From positions 122,670-186,669 of the forward strand of contig CAMJJT010000002.1 of NCBI GenBank assembly GCA_946406195.1: a DNA stretch of 64,000 nt. The letters run 5' to 3'. The notes below the pieces were generated by a model. It was not told the DNA's origin, ran no database searches, and saw nothing but the letters and a program-made list of their open reading frames with translations. The stretch is from an uncultured Bacteroidales bacterium (GTDB lineage Bacteria > Bacteroidota > Bacteroidia > Bacteroidales > Paludibacteraceae). Shown here in pieces: positions 42,964-51,161 of the stretch (position 1 is the stretch's first letter; each line of letters opens with the position of its first letter). The position numbers and the translations under genes are program-made.

Positions 42964-45230
42964 AGACGAAAAAGTGGTATAAATCATTTTTGATCTGGTT
43001 CTGGGGTTTGTTCCTCGGCGGGATGACGGTTGCTTTTCTGGTCATTTGGTTGATTACCAAAGGTGCGTTGGGTTATTTGCCGCCGTTGGAGGAGTTGCAA
43101 AATCCGAAAAACACGTTCGCGAGCGAGATTATCTCGTCCGACATGCAGTCGTTAGGGCGGTATTACCGGTATGAGAACCGTATCGGGGTGCAATACACGG
43201 ATCTCTCGCCGAACCTGATTAACGCGTTGATTGCCACTGAGGACGCTCGTTTTTACAAACACACGGGCGTGGATTTCAAATCGATGTTCCGCGCGGTACT
43301 CAAACTCGGTCGTGCAGGTGGCGGCTCTACCCTCACCCAGCAGCTGGCAAAGCAGTTATGGTCTCCTCGGGCGAACAATATCTTCGAGCGCGCGATGCAG
43401 AAACCGATCGAATGGGTGATTGCCACGAAGTTGGAAAGGCTGTATTCGAAAGACGAGATTTTGCTGATGTACCTCAATCAGTTTGATTTTCTATACAACG
43501 CCGTGGGTATCCAGTCGGCTTCCCAAGTCTATTTCTCCACGACTCCGGCGGATCTCAAATTAGAGCAGGCGGCGATGTTAGTAGGCATGTGTAAGAACCC
43601 GTCGCTGTATAACCCCGTTCGTCATCCCGAGCGTGCAACTAACCGCCGCAACACCGTACTGAGCCAAATGGAGAAATACGGGTATATAGACGAGGCGACA
43701 CGCGATTCGATAGCGGCGCTCCCGATTGAGTTGCACTATAGTTCGGTGGATCACAAACAAGGTATTGCCCCCTATTTCCGCGAGTATTTGCGAGGCGTGT
43801 TGACCGCCAAAGAGCCTAAAGAGGGTGATTATTTCGATTGGAACAAGCAGCAATACAAGATAGACCGCTGGAATTGGGATAATAATCCGTTATATGGTTT
43901 TTGCGAAAAGAACCGTAAAGCGGATGGAAGCAAATATGATATTTACCAAGACGGTCTGAAGATCTACACGACGATTGATTCGCGCATGCAGCGGTATGCG
44001 GAAGAGGCGGTAAGCGAACATATGCAGGCACAGCAGAAATCATTCTTCAAGGAACTCAAACGCAAGAAATCCGCTCCGTTCTCTTCCTCGCTGACCAAAG
44101 AGGAGATCAAAGGTATCATGAACCGCTCTATGAAACAGACCGACCGATACCGGATGATGAAAAAAGCGGGAATAAGCGCCGATTCGATTCAGGCAGCTTT
44201 CATGACCCCGCGCGAGATGCAAGTATTCACTTACGACCACGGCATGATAGATACGGTAATGAGCCCGTACGATTCGATCAAATGGCAGAAGAGTTATCTG
44301 CGCTGCGGATTCATGTCGATGGACCCGCATACAGGTCATGTGAAGGCCTATGTGGGTGGTCCTAATTTCTCCCATTTCCAGTACGACATGACCACCAAGG
44401 GTCGCCGTCAAGTGGGATCAACCGTCAAACCCTATCTGTACACCCTCGCCATGGACGAAGGTATGTGGCCGTGCGACAAGACTGTGAATGAGCCGATTAC
44501 CCTGCTTGACGGCAACGGCGTAGAATGGACTCCGCGCGACACACATGACAAATACAAAGGCGACACCGTCACCCTTACATGGGGTCTTCAGTACTCGTCC
44601 AACTGGATCTCCGCTTATCTGATGTCGCTTTTCACCCCCGAACAATTAGTGAAGATGATGCAGTCCTTCGGTATTCAAGGGCAGTTGGATCCGGTGGTTT
44701 CGCTCTGTCTGGGTCCGTGCGAAGTGAGCGTAGAAGAGATGGTGGACGCCTATACGACTTTTGCGAACAAGGGTATTCGTACCGAACCGCTCTACGTAAC
44801 CCGAATAGAAGATAACAAGGGAAATATCATCGCTTCTTTCACTCCTCGCACACATGAGATTATCAGCGAGACGACGGCTTACAAGATGATTTATATGCTG
44901 CGCGCGGTATTGGATCACGGAACGGGTGTGCGCGTTCGTTTCAAATATGGAATCACGGCTCCGATGGGCGGCAAAACCGGTACGACGAACAACAACTCGG
45001 ACGGATGGTTCATGTGCTTCACGCCTTCATTAGTGAGCGGAACCTGGGTCGGAGGAGAAGATCGTGGCATACATTTTGATACAATGGCAGAAGGACAGGG
45101 CGCTTCGATGGCTTTGCCTATCTGTGCGATTTATATGCAGAAAGTGCTGGCCGATCCGGAATTAGGTTACAGTCCCAATGAGCAATTTGATATTCCGGCA
45201 TGGTTTGACCCCAATGAAGGGTGTAAGTAA
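42960..45230 (+). CDS. Class A penicillin-binding protein (PBP1A-like)
   Basis: 756 residues: an N-terminal membrane anchor (about 8-35), a GT51 glycosyltransferase domain (TEDARFYKHTGVDFKSMFRA, GGGSTLTQQLAKQLW) and a transpeptidase domain with SxxK in GSTVKPYLY, SxN in YSSNW and KTG in GGKTGTTNNNSDGWFMCF. It polymerises and cross-links peptidoglycan in the periplasm. The ATGA overlap with hemW implies translational coupling. In Bacteroidales a TPR protein gene often follows, as here after 7 bp. Confidence 0.93.
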   Translation: MKTKKWYKSFLIWFWGLFLGGMTVAFLVIWLITKGALGYLPPLEELQNPKNTFASEIISSDMQSLGRYYRYENRIGVQYTDLSPNLINALIATEDARFYKHTGVDFKSMFRAVLKLGRAGGGSTLTQQLAKQLWSPRANNIFERAMQKPIEWVIATKLERLYSKDEILLMYLNQFDFLYNAVGIQSASQVYFSTTPADLKLEQAAMLVGMCKNPSLYNPVRHPERATNRRNTVLSQMEKYGYIDEATRDSIAALPIELHYSSVDHKQGIAPYFREYLRGVLTAKEPKEGDYFDWNKQQYKIDRWNWDNNPLYGFCEKNRKADGSKYDIYQDGLKIYTTIDSRMQRYAEEAVSEHMQAQQKSFFKELKRKKSAPFSSSLTKEEIKGIMNRSMKQTDRYRMMKKAGISADSIQAAFMTPREMQVFTYDHGMIDTVMSPYDSIKWQKSYLRCGFMSMDPHTGHVKAYVGGPNFSHFQYDMTTKGRRQVGSTVKPYLYTLAMDEGMWPCDKTVNEPITLLDGNGVEWTPRDTHDKYKGDTVTLTWGLQYSSNWISAYLMSLFTPEQLVKMMQSFGIQGQLDPVVSLCLGPCEVSVEEMVDAYTTFANKGIRTEPLYVTRIEDNKGNIIASFTPRTHEIISETTAYKMIYMLRAVLDHGTGVRVRFKYGITAPMGGKTGTTNNNSDGWFMCFTPSLVSGTWVGGEDRGIHFDTMAEGQGASMALPICAIYMQKVLADPELGYSPNEQFDIPAWFDPNEGCK

Positions 45231-45237
45231 TTGAGAA

Positions 45238-47226
45238 TTGAGAATTAAGAAATACATATTGGTTCTTGTACTTAGTACTTTGTCACTTGGTACTTTTGCG
45301 CAGCTGAATACCGACCGCATTACGGCGATTGGCAGGAATGCCTTGTATTATGAGGATTATGTGCTGTCTATTCAGTATTTCAATCAGGTTATTCGTCTGA
45401 AGCCGTATTTGACCGAACCCTATTTTTACCGCTCGATCGCCAAGATTCAGCTGGAGGATATTCAGGGAGCGCTCAAGGATTGCAATACGGCAATAGAGCA
45501 CAACCCCTTCTCTCCGGGTTATTACTACACCCGCGGATTTATTTACTATCGGATGGAAGAATGGGAAAAAGCGGAGTCCGACTACACACAAGCCTTGTTT
45601 TTCTCTCCGGAGAACCACACGTATATCTTACTGCGCGCAGACACGCGAGCACAACTCAAACATTACGATGCTGCCCTTGAAGATATCGAGTTTCTATTGC
45701 ATCGCGAGCCCCAATCCGCTTCCGTTTGGAGCGAGAAAGGACGCATCTGTTTAGCGAAACAAGACACGCTTGCGGCTCTCAGCGCATTTGAGCAGGCGGC
45801 AGAATACGACAAAACGAATCCTGCTGTATGGTCGGCGTTAGGCGTAACAAACCTCATGCTCAACGAAGAGGACAAAGCCTATGTGCAACTGACGCAAGCC
45901 ATCAATCTCGGTTCTAAATGGGCGGGCGATTTCACAAACCGCGGAATCATCCATTACCACCGTCATAACTATCGCGGCGCGCTTTCGGATTATGACCAAG
46001 CGGTAAAGATTGCTCCCCAAGACGCCGATGTGTATTACAACCGAGGCGTTTTGAGACAGGAAGTTGGCGATTACAACAATGCGTTGGAAGATCTGCACAC
46101 GGCGATTGAGTTGGCGCCCGAACGGACAGAAATGCGTTACCAAAGAGGATTAGTGGAGATGCAACTGAAGCAATGGAAAGACGTGGTGGAAGACATGAAC
46201 GCGCTCATTGCCCGTTACCCGTATTTCCTGCCGGCATACTACATGGCCGCCCAAGCGGAGACACATCAGGGACATACCAAGGAGGCCTATAAATACCGCA
46301 AACAAGCCTATGACTTAGAGCAGCGCAAAGAGGAGATTCAAGCCGCTCAACCCAATACGGATATTCAGATTGCTCAAGCTCAGCCGCAAAAGAGAGACAG
46401 GCGCAAGGAGTTCTCCTCCTCAATGGCGCAGAAACAGACCGAACTATCGGAAGATGAGGAAAAATATCGTTCTCCAGCTCGAGGCGCCGTACAGAAACGC
46501 TATCAGGATGTAGTGAACGAAGCCCATATTGTGCTCAGTTATTACAGCAAAGACCTGACGCTTCGGAGCACGAATTACTATCACCATCTGGTGGAATATG
46601 TCAACCAGAACGGCGTCATGCCCGCCGCGATGCGATTCACGAGTCAGGAACTGGCGTTAACGGCAGAGATGGTAGATTTTCATTTCGCAGAGATCACGCG
46701 GCTTTCCAACCGCATTGACCGAGCGCCCAATGCCGATCTCTATTTTGCGCGCGCCATGGAGTTTGCTATCGTGCAGGACTACACGAGCGCGATCGATGAC
46801 TGTACACGCGCTTTGGCGATGACCGACGCCAAGTCGCCGCTTACCGTCATCGCTACTTTCTGCCGCGCTAACTGGCGATACCGGTTGGTAGAATACCAAC
46901 GCGCCAACGGAGAAAAAGTAGCGACCGCCAATATGGACTATGATATCATGCTGCGCGACTACGATCAGGTGATTGCTATGCAACCGGATTTTTCCTTTGC
47001 GTACTATAACAAAGCGAACACCCTCTGCGCGCAACACGAATGGAAAGACGCGATAGACAATTACAGCAAAGCGATCGCGGTGGATACCGAAATGGCAGAA
47101 GCGTATTTCAACCGCGGATTGACATATATCTATACCGGTGAGAACGAGAAGGGGCTTGCCGATTTATCCAAAGCCGGTGAACTCGGAATTTATCAGGCAT
47201 ATAATTTGCTGTCACGATTTAAGTAA
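45238..47226 (+). CDS. Secreted TPR-repeat protein
   Basis: 662 residues from TTG 45238. A signal peptide (LVLVLSTLSLGTFAQ) is encoded by antisense TACAAAG-type heptamers. About eight or more TPR units follow, including EPYFYRSIAKIQLEDIQGAL, YYYTRGFIYYRMEEWEKAES and VYYNRGVLRQEVGDYNNALE. A Gln/Lys-rich linker (about 370-420) comes next, and more TPRs at the C-terminus (FAYYNKANTLCAQHEWKDAI). It likely acts as a periplasmic scaffold and is encoded 7 bp after the PBP1A gene, so a role in envelope assembly is possible. Partners are not known. Confidence 0.8.
   Translation: MRIKKYILVLVLSTLSLGTFAQLNTDRITAIGRNALYYEDYVLSIQYFNQVIRLKPYLTEPYFYRSIAKIQLEDIQGALKDCNTAIEHNPFSPGYYYTRGFIYYRMEEWEKAESDYTQALFFSPENHTYILLRADTRAQLKHYDAALEDIEFLLHREPQSASVWSEKGRICLAKQDTLAALSAFEQAAEYDKTNPAVWSALGVTNLMLNEEDKAYVQLTQAINLGSKWAGDFTNRGIIHYHRHNYRGALSDYDQAVKIAPQDADVYYNRGVLRQEVGDYNNALEDLHTAIELAPERTEMRYQRGLVEMQLKQWKDVVEDMNALIARYPYFLPAYYMAAQAETHQGHTKEAYKYRKQAYDLEQRKEEIQAAQPNTDIQIAQAQPQKRDRRKEFSSSMAQKQTELSEDEEKYRSPARGAVQKRYQDVVNEAHIVLSYYSKDLTLRSTNYYHHLVEYVNQNGVMPAAMRFTSQELALTAEMVDFHFAEITRLSNRIDRAPNADLYFARAMEFAIVQDYTSAIDDCTRALAMTDAKSPLTVIATFCRANWRYRLVEYQRANGEKVATANMDYDIMLRDYDQVIAMQPDFSFAYYNKANTLCAQHEWKDAIDNYSKAIAVDTEMAEAYFNRGLTYIYTGENEKGLADLSKAGELGIYQAYNLLSRFK
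45265..45298 (+). repeat. Heptamer repeat encoding the TPR protein's signal-peptide core
   Basis: CTTGTAC, TTAGTAC, TTTGTCA, CTTGGTAC units (the reverse complement of the TACAAAG family) encode LVLSTLSLGTF. Confidence 0.75.
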
Positions 47227-47238
47227 GAACCCCACCCG

Positions 47239-47262
47239 ACCTCCCCACAAGGGAGGAGAGAT
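47239..47262 (+). repeat. Dispersed palindrome in the TPR-TraB spacer
   Basis: CTCCCCACAAGGGAGG followed by AGAGATTTGAGATTTG. The palindrome matches the one inside the DUF1015 gene and is joined here to the ATTTGAG heptamer. Confidence 0.7.
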
Positions 47263-47269
47263 TTGAGAT

Positions 47270-48172
47270 TTGAAAATTGAAAGATACATATTAACTCTGG
47301 CGCTTTGTATATTAGGTCTTGTGCCATGTACCATAAGGGCTCAAGTGCTATACGAAGTAAGCGGTAAATCGAGCAAGCAGAAGTCGTATATTTTAGCGAC
47401 CAACAAGTTGGTGGAAATGCAGTTTTTGGATACTATTCCAAATGTGTTCAAATGCTTCAGCAAATGCAAAACGGTGATTACTGAATTTGCCATGCAGGAC
47501 TACGAAGCCCTTGCTGCACTCCGCCAAGCCGCCGTGCTGCCCGAGGCTACCAAACTGCGCGAATATTACAGCGAAAGCGAGTACAAATACATTGACAATG
47601 CTCTTCGCGTTAATTTAGGGATGGGTTTAGATCAATTATGCCGGATGAAACCCGCCTATTTGACGGAGATGTTCCGGACCGAATTGATGCGAAAATGGTT
47701 GCAGTACGACGAGCAGAAATCGATGGAGAATTTCTTTGAAAACGTAGCGGCGCAGAAGAATATGCCGGTAATCGGTTTGGACAATATAGGTGAGACGATG
47801 TATATGCTTTTCGACCGCGAGCCTTTTGAATGGCAGTGCAAGGAATTGCTCAAAGTGATTGAATATCCGGAGAACGAAGTGAAGCAGGAACGCGCCATCA
47901 AAGAGATGTACCGAAACGGACGGCTGACAGATATCGCATACCAGATAGAGGGCCCCAACAACACGACCTCTATCTCCTATTCGGATTATCAAGTGTATTG
48001 CCAACGCAATGAACAATGGGTGAAACGATTGGCGCCACATTTGAAAAAAGGAGCTTGTTTTATCACGCTCAATGCCATCTATTTAGGAGGAGAGAAAGGA
48101 TTGATAGAACAACTACGTACCGCCGGATACCGCGTACGGGCTGTCAACAGAAGATTCAAATTAAAAAATTAA
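47270..48172 (+). CDS. TraB/GumN-like protein lacking the catalytic histidines
   Basis: 300 residues from TTG 47270, secreted (signal peptide to about residue 24). Overall it follows the TraB/GumN (Tiki-type metalloprotease) pattern: an N-terminal strand with a Gly-x-x-His box, a mid-region with a conserved Glu, then a terminal box usually reading V-G-x-x-H-L. Here the first box is ATNKLVE (Lys46 in place of His), and the last reads TLNAIYLGGEKG (Tyr in place of His). CQRNEQW in the middle is kept. It is therefore likely a binding-only or regulatory paralogue. This depends on my recall of the family motifs. Confidence 0.7.
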   Translation: MKIERYILTLALCILGLVPCTIRAQVLYEVSGKSSKQKSYILATNKLVEMQFLDTIPNVFKCFSKCKTVITEFAMQDYEALAALRQAAVLPEATKLREYYSESEYKYIDNALRVNLGMGLDQLCRMKPAYLTEMFRTELMRKWLQYDEQKSMENFFENVAAQKNMPVIGLDNIGETMYMLFDREPFEWQCKELLKVIEYPENEVKQERAIKEMYRNGRLTDIAYQIEGPNNTTSISYSDYQVYCQRNEQWVKRLAPHLKKGACFITLNAIYLGGEKGLIEQLRTAGYRVRAVNRRFKLKN

Positions 48173-48176
48173 AATA

Positions 48177-48740
48177 ATGAGAAACGTATTTTTAACTATC
48201 GCAGCCTTTTTGGTGGCTGCCACAATGAGTGTCAACGCTGCAGAACGCGGCAAGTTTATTCACGTAGATTCGTCGGTTAACAAGAACCTGAAGCCGCAGT
48301 TAGCGTTCGCTCAGGCGCACGTTGACGGAGTGGATGTTACTACCCTGCTCGTGCAGACCGTCAACGTAAACAACTACAATGAGTTCACCGACGCTTCGCG
48401 TGTGTTGGTTCGTTTTGCAGACGGAAACGCGATGCGCCTCAACCGCGTTGCCGGTTCGCAAGTGAGCACCCGTAAGTACAGCAAGAAAAACGGCAATGCC
48501 ACTATCTCGTATTACGAGACCGTCACGGAATATGAAGTAACGCCGGAGGTGATTGAGAAACTCGAAGCCGGCATTGCGATCATCAAAGTACGTGTGGTAT
48601 TCAAAGAGAACGATGCCAAAGATTACGAAATCGCAGAAGGTTATCAGCCGAAGATGGCGGCAGACTTGTACAAATCCTACCAAGAAGCCGCAGACAAGAA
48701 CAAGAAGTCGCATAGCGACATGAGCGATGAGGATTTTTGA
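48177..48740 (+). CDS. Small secreted protein, function unknown
   Basis: 187 residues with a signal peptide (MRNVFLTIAAFLVAATMSVNA). The mature part is beta-rich (VDGVDVTTLLVQTVNVNNYN, ASRVLVRFADGNAMRLNRV) with a charged C-terminus (EAADKNKKSHSDMSDED). No family was recognised. It lies 4 bp after the TraB-like gene and 24 bp before the amidase-like gene on the same strand, and its codon use matches its neighbours, which supports it as a real gene in one transcript. Confidence 0.65.
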   Translation: MRNVFLTIAAFLVAATMSVNAAERGKFIHVDSSVNKNLKPQLAFAQAHVDGVDVTTLLVQTVNVNNYNEFTDASRVLVRFADGNAMRLNRVAGSQVSTRKYSKKNGNATISYYETVTEYEVTPEVIEKLEAGIAIIKVRVVFKENDAKDYEIAEGYQPKMAADLYKSYQEAADKNKKSHSDMSDEDF

Positions 48741-48764
48741 TAAATCAAAAATAATCGTGCCTTT

Positions 48765-50996
48765 ATGGCTAAGAAGACTTCTAGATACATAGTTATCCTT
48801 TGTCTTTTGTCCTTGTTCCTTGTTCCTGCAAAGGCCCAAATCGGCATGCCGGAGTTAGGGGATTCGCTTACCGCCTATACGGGTTTCTCGCCTGTATGGG
48901 CGCCGCCTGTACGCGTCAAACAGTTACGTGTCAGCGGTAAGAACATCACCGTGCGTACCAACAAAACACTACGAGACGTACGATGGACACCGGCTAACGT
49001 AGCGGAACTCAAACGGCGCGTCAGTTTATGGGTGCTCGGTAATACGAAAGGCAACGTCACTATCATTGCCGGAAACACCAATATTGAGACCCTTATCACC
49101 GATTGCGCCCGACAAACAGCGAAACGTTCAAATAGTCCGAAGGACGGTCAAACAAACAGAGCCGATCTGACCGACCGCCAAATCGTCATCTACCCTTCCC
49201 ATGGGCTCTATTTCAACCATGACCGTAACGAATGGATTTGGCAGCGCGCTACGCTTTGGACTACGGTGGAAGATCTCTATTCACAAGAGTATGTGCGCCT
49301 TATCAAGCGTATGTTGGAGAACGCAGGTGCTACGGTCCTTATGCCTCGTGCCGGCTTGGATCAGGCCCAACTTGGCGCGTCCGGGATGCCGCAATGGACC
49401 GAAGGCGCACGCTACTGGTTGCTCTCGCAAGGAGCTGACAGCACGCTTTGGAATCTTTACGAGGGCGACGAATACAAAGAGGACATGAAATGTCGGGCAA
49501 TGTGGGTCAACGCATTGGAAAGTTCTCCGGACCTCTGCCTCGCTTTTCATACAGACGGGCTTGATAGCGGAGATGACAGCACTATCGTCGGTACGCTTGT
49601 TATATACACGGCGCACGATGATGACAGAAAGGCTACCCTCCGTAACGGCCAAGACAGAGAGCGGGTCAACCGCAATTTGGCGGACTGGATTCAGACGCAA
49701 GTGACCGAAGATATACGGCATATAGCGCCGCAATGGACGCGTCGCCAACTCAAAGAAGCAAACTACTGTGAGACGCGCGTACCCGTTGTACCGAGTATCA
49801 TCCTTGAACTGCTTAGCCATAAGAATATGGCCGATATGAAGTACGGTCTGGATCCCCAGTTCCGCTTTGCGGCTTCGCGCGCGGTGTATAAAGGTATCCT
49901 GCGCTATCTCAATGGTCCGGAAGCAACCGTGCAACCCATGCCCGTTACGCAACTCGCTATCGGAACGGACGGCTTACTCCAATGGAAAGCCCCGATGGAC
50001 AGCATCGAACCCTCTGCCCAGCCTACGTATTACATGGTTTATACCCGGGCGGATAACGGCGAGTGGGATGTGCAGCAAGTGACCAACACGCAAGTACACA
50101 TGGATATTCAACGCGGCATTCGGTATAGTTATTATGTGGTCGCAGGCAACGAAGGAGGACTCTCCTTCCCCAGCCCGGTAGTAAGTGCCTATCTGTCTGA
50201 ACAATCGTCAATCGTCAATCGTCCAATCGTCAATATTATTGATGGTTTCAATGATGTCTATGGTCCGGAATGGTTTGCCGACTCCACTTATGCCGGCATT
50301 GTACCGGGCAGTTATGCCTGCGAGGATGGGTTCTCCTGCGCCTATATCGGCGCACAATGGAACTACCGCCGTACAGATCCATGGACGAACGATGATAACT
50401 GCGGATGGGGCGCTTGTTACCGCGATCATGCAGGCCAGTTAACGATCGGCAACACCCATGACTATGCGGCCCTACACGGACATGTTCTGCGTAAAATGGA
50501 TATCTCATACGTCTCTTGCACGGCAGGGATGGAGATGATAGACCCTTCTTTTGCAATAGTGGATTATATATGCGGCCGAAACAGAGTACCGATGACGGCA
50601 GAGAACGCACTTCTGATTTCTGAATACCTCACCCGCGGTGGACGCCTGCTGCTCAGTACGGATCATTTCTCCGCACTCGATCCCAAATGGGCCAAACGCT
50701 ATCTGCACACGCAATATTACGCGGCGCAAGCTACCCGTTCGGGACGTATCAACGGTACGCGGCATCGTCTATACCATCTGCTTCTGGAGCCCAATGAAGA
50801 ACAACTCTTCACCTGCCATCCCGAAGCCCTCAAACCGCTGGACGATGCTGTCAAGATGGCAACCTATGAAGACATGCGAGTACCGGCTGCTATCGGCTAT
50901 AACCATCAGACCTTGGTCTTCGGTTTCCCGCTTGAGGCAGTAATGGATTTTGATAAAATTTACCGTCATTCCATAGAGTTTTTGCTTAAAAAATAG
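48765..50996 (+). CDS. Secreted amidase-3-like protein with FnIII-like domain
   Basis: 743 residues with a signal peptide built on a heptamer repeat (LCLLSLFLVPAKAQ). The centre resembles N-acetylmuramoyl-L-alanine amidase: VIYPSHGLYFN (a His of the zinc site), LAFHTDG and VPSIILELLSHKN (Glu and further ligand). A fibronectin-III-like beta domain (about 385-480) and a C-terminal region with ADSTYAGIVPGS and DYAALHGHV follow. Such proteins are often named xanthan lyase in Bacteroides annotation without proof. The stretch QSSIVNRPIVNI is encoded by ATCGTCA heptamers (50202-50236) between the two parts. Amidase activity would cut peptide stems from glycan. Confidence 0.72.
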   Translation: MAKKTSRYIVILCLLSLFLVPAKAQIGMPELGDSLTAYTGFSPVWAPPVRVKQLRVSGKNITVRTNKTLRDVRWTPANVAELKRRVSLWVLGNTKGNVTIIAGNTNIETLITDCARQTAKRSNSPKDGQTNRADLTDRQIVIYPSHGLYFNHDRNEWIWQRATLWTTVEDLYSQEYVRLIKRMLENAGATVLMPRAGLDQAQLGASGMPQWTEGARYWLLSQGADSTLWNLYEGDEYKEDMKCRAMWVNALESSPDLCLAFHTDGLDSGDDSTIVGTLVIYTAHDDDRKATLRNGQDRERVNRNLADWIQTQVTEDIRHIAPQWTRRQLKEANYCETRVPVVPSIILELLSHKNMADMKYGLDPQFRFAASRAVYKGILRYLNGPEATVQPMPVTQLAIGTDGLLQWKAPMDSIEPSAQPTYYMVYTRADNGEWDVQQVTNTQVHMDIQRGIRYSYYVVAGNEGGLSFPSPVVSAYLSEQSSIVNRPIVNIIDGFNDVYGPEWFADSTYAGIVPGSYACEDGFSCAYIGAQWNYRRTDPWTNDDNCGWGACYRDHAGQLTIGNTHDYAALHGHVLRKMDISYVSCTAGMEMIDPSFAIVDYICGRNRVPMTAENALLISEYLTRGGRLLLSTDHFSALDPKWAKRYLHTQYYAAQATRSGRINGTRHRLYHLLLEPNEEQLFTCHPEALKPLDDAVKMATYEDMRVPAAIGYNHQTLVFGFPLEAVMDFDKIYRHSIEFLLKK
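48795..48833 (+). repeat. Heptamer repeat encoding a signal-peptide core
   Basis: TCCTTTG, TCTTTTG, TCCTTGT, TCCTTGT-type units (reverse complement of the ACAAGGA/ACAAAGG family) encode ILCLLSLFLVP. Confidence 0.75.
50202..50236 (+). repeat. In-frame ATCGTCA heptamer repeat in the amidase-like gene
   Basis: Four units of CAATCGT encode EQSSIVNRPIVNI between the FnIII-like part and the C-terminal region. The unit is the inverse of the TTGACGA spacer family. Confidence 0.8.
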
Positions 50997-51104
50997 ACTC
51001 AGAAAAGGGATAAAAAAGGCTCTAAAATGCAGTTTTCAAATAGCCAAAACGTTAAGTTGCTGATTTAGTGTATATTACGAATTTCGTTTTTCAAACACTA
51101 TTTC

Positions 51105-51135
51105 TTGCACGCCTCATAAAATAGCAGTACCTTTG
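51105..51135 (+). promoter_or_regulatory. Promoter of the T9SS-type cargo-regulator pair
   Basis: TTG (51105-51107), 20-nt spacer, TACCTTTG (51128-51135); the ATG at 51162 follows after 26 bp. Confidence 0.8.
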
Positions 51136-51161
51136 CATCGGATTTCAAAATTTGTGTGATT

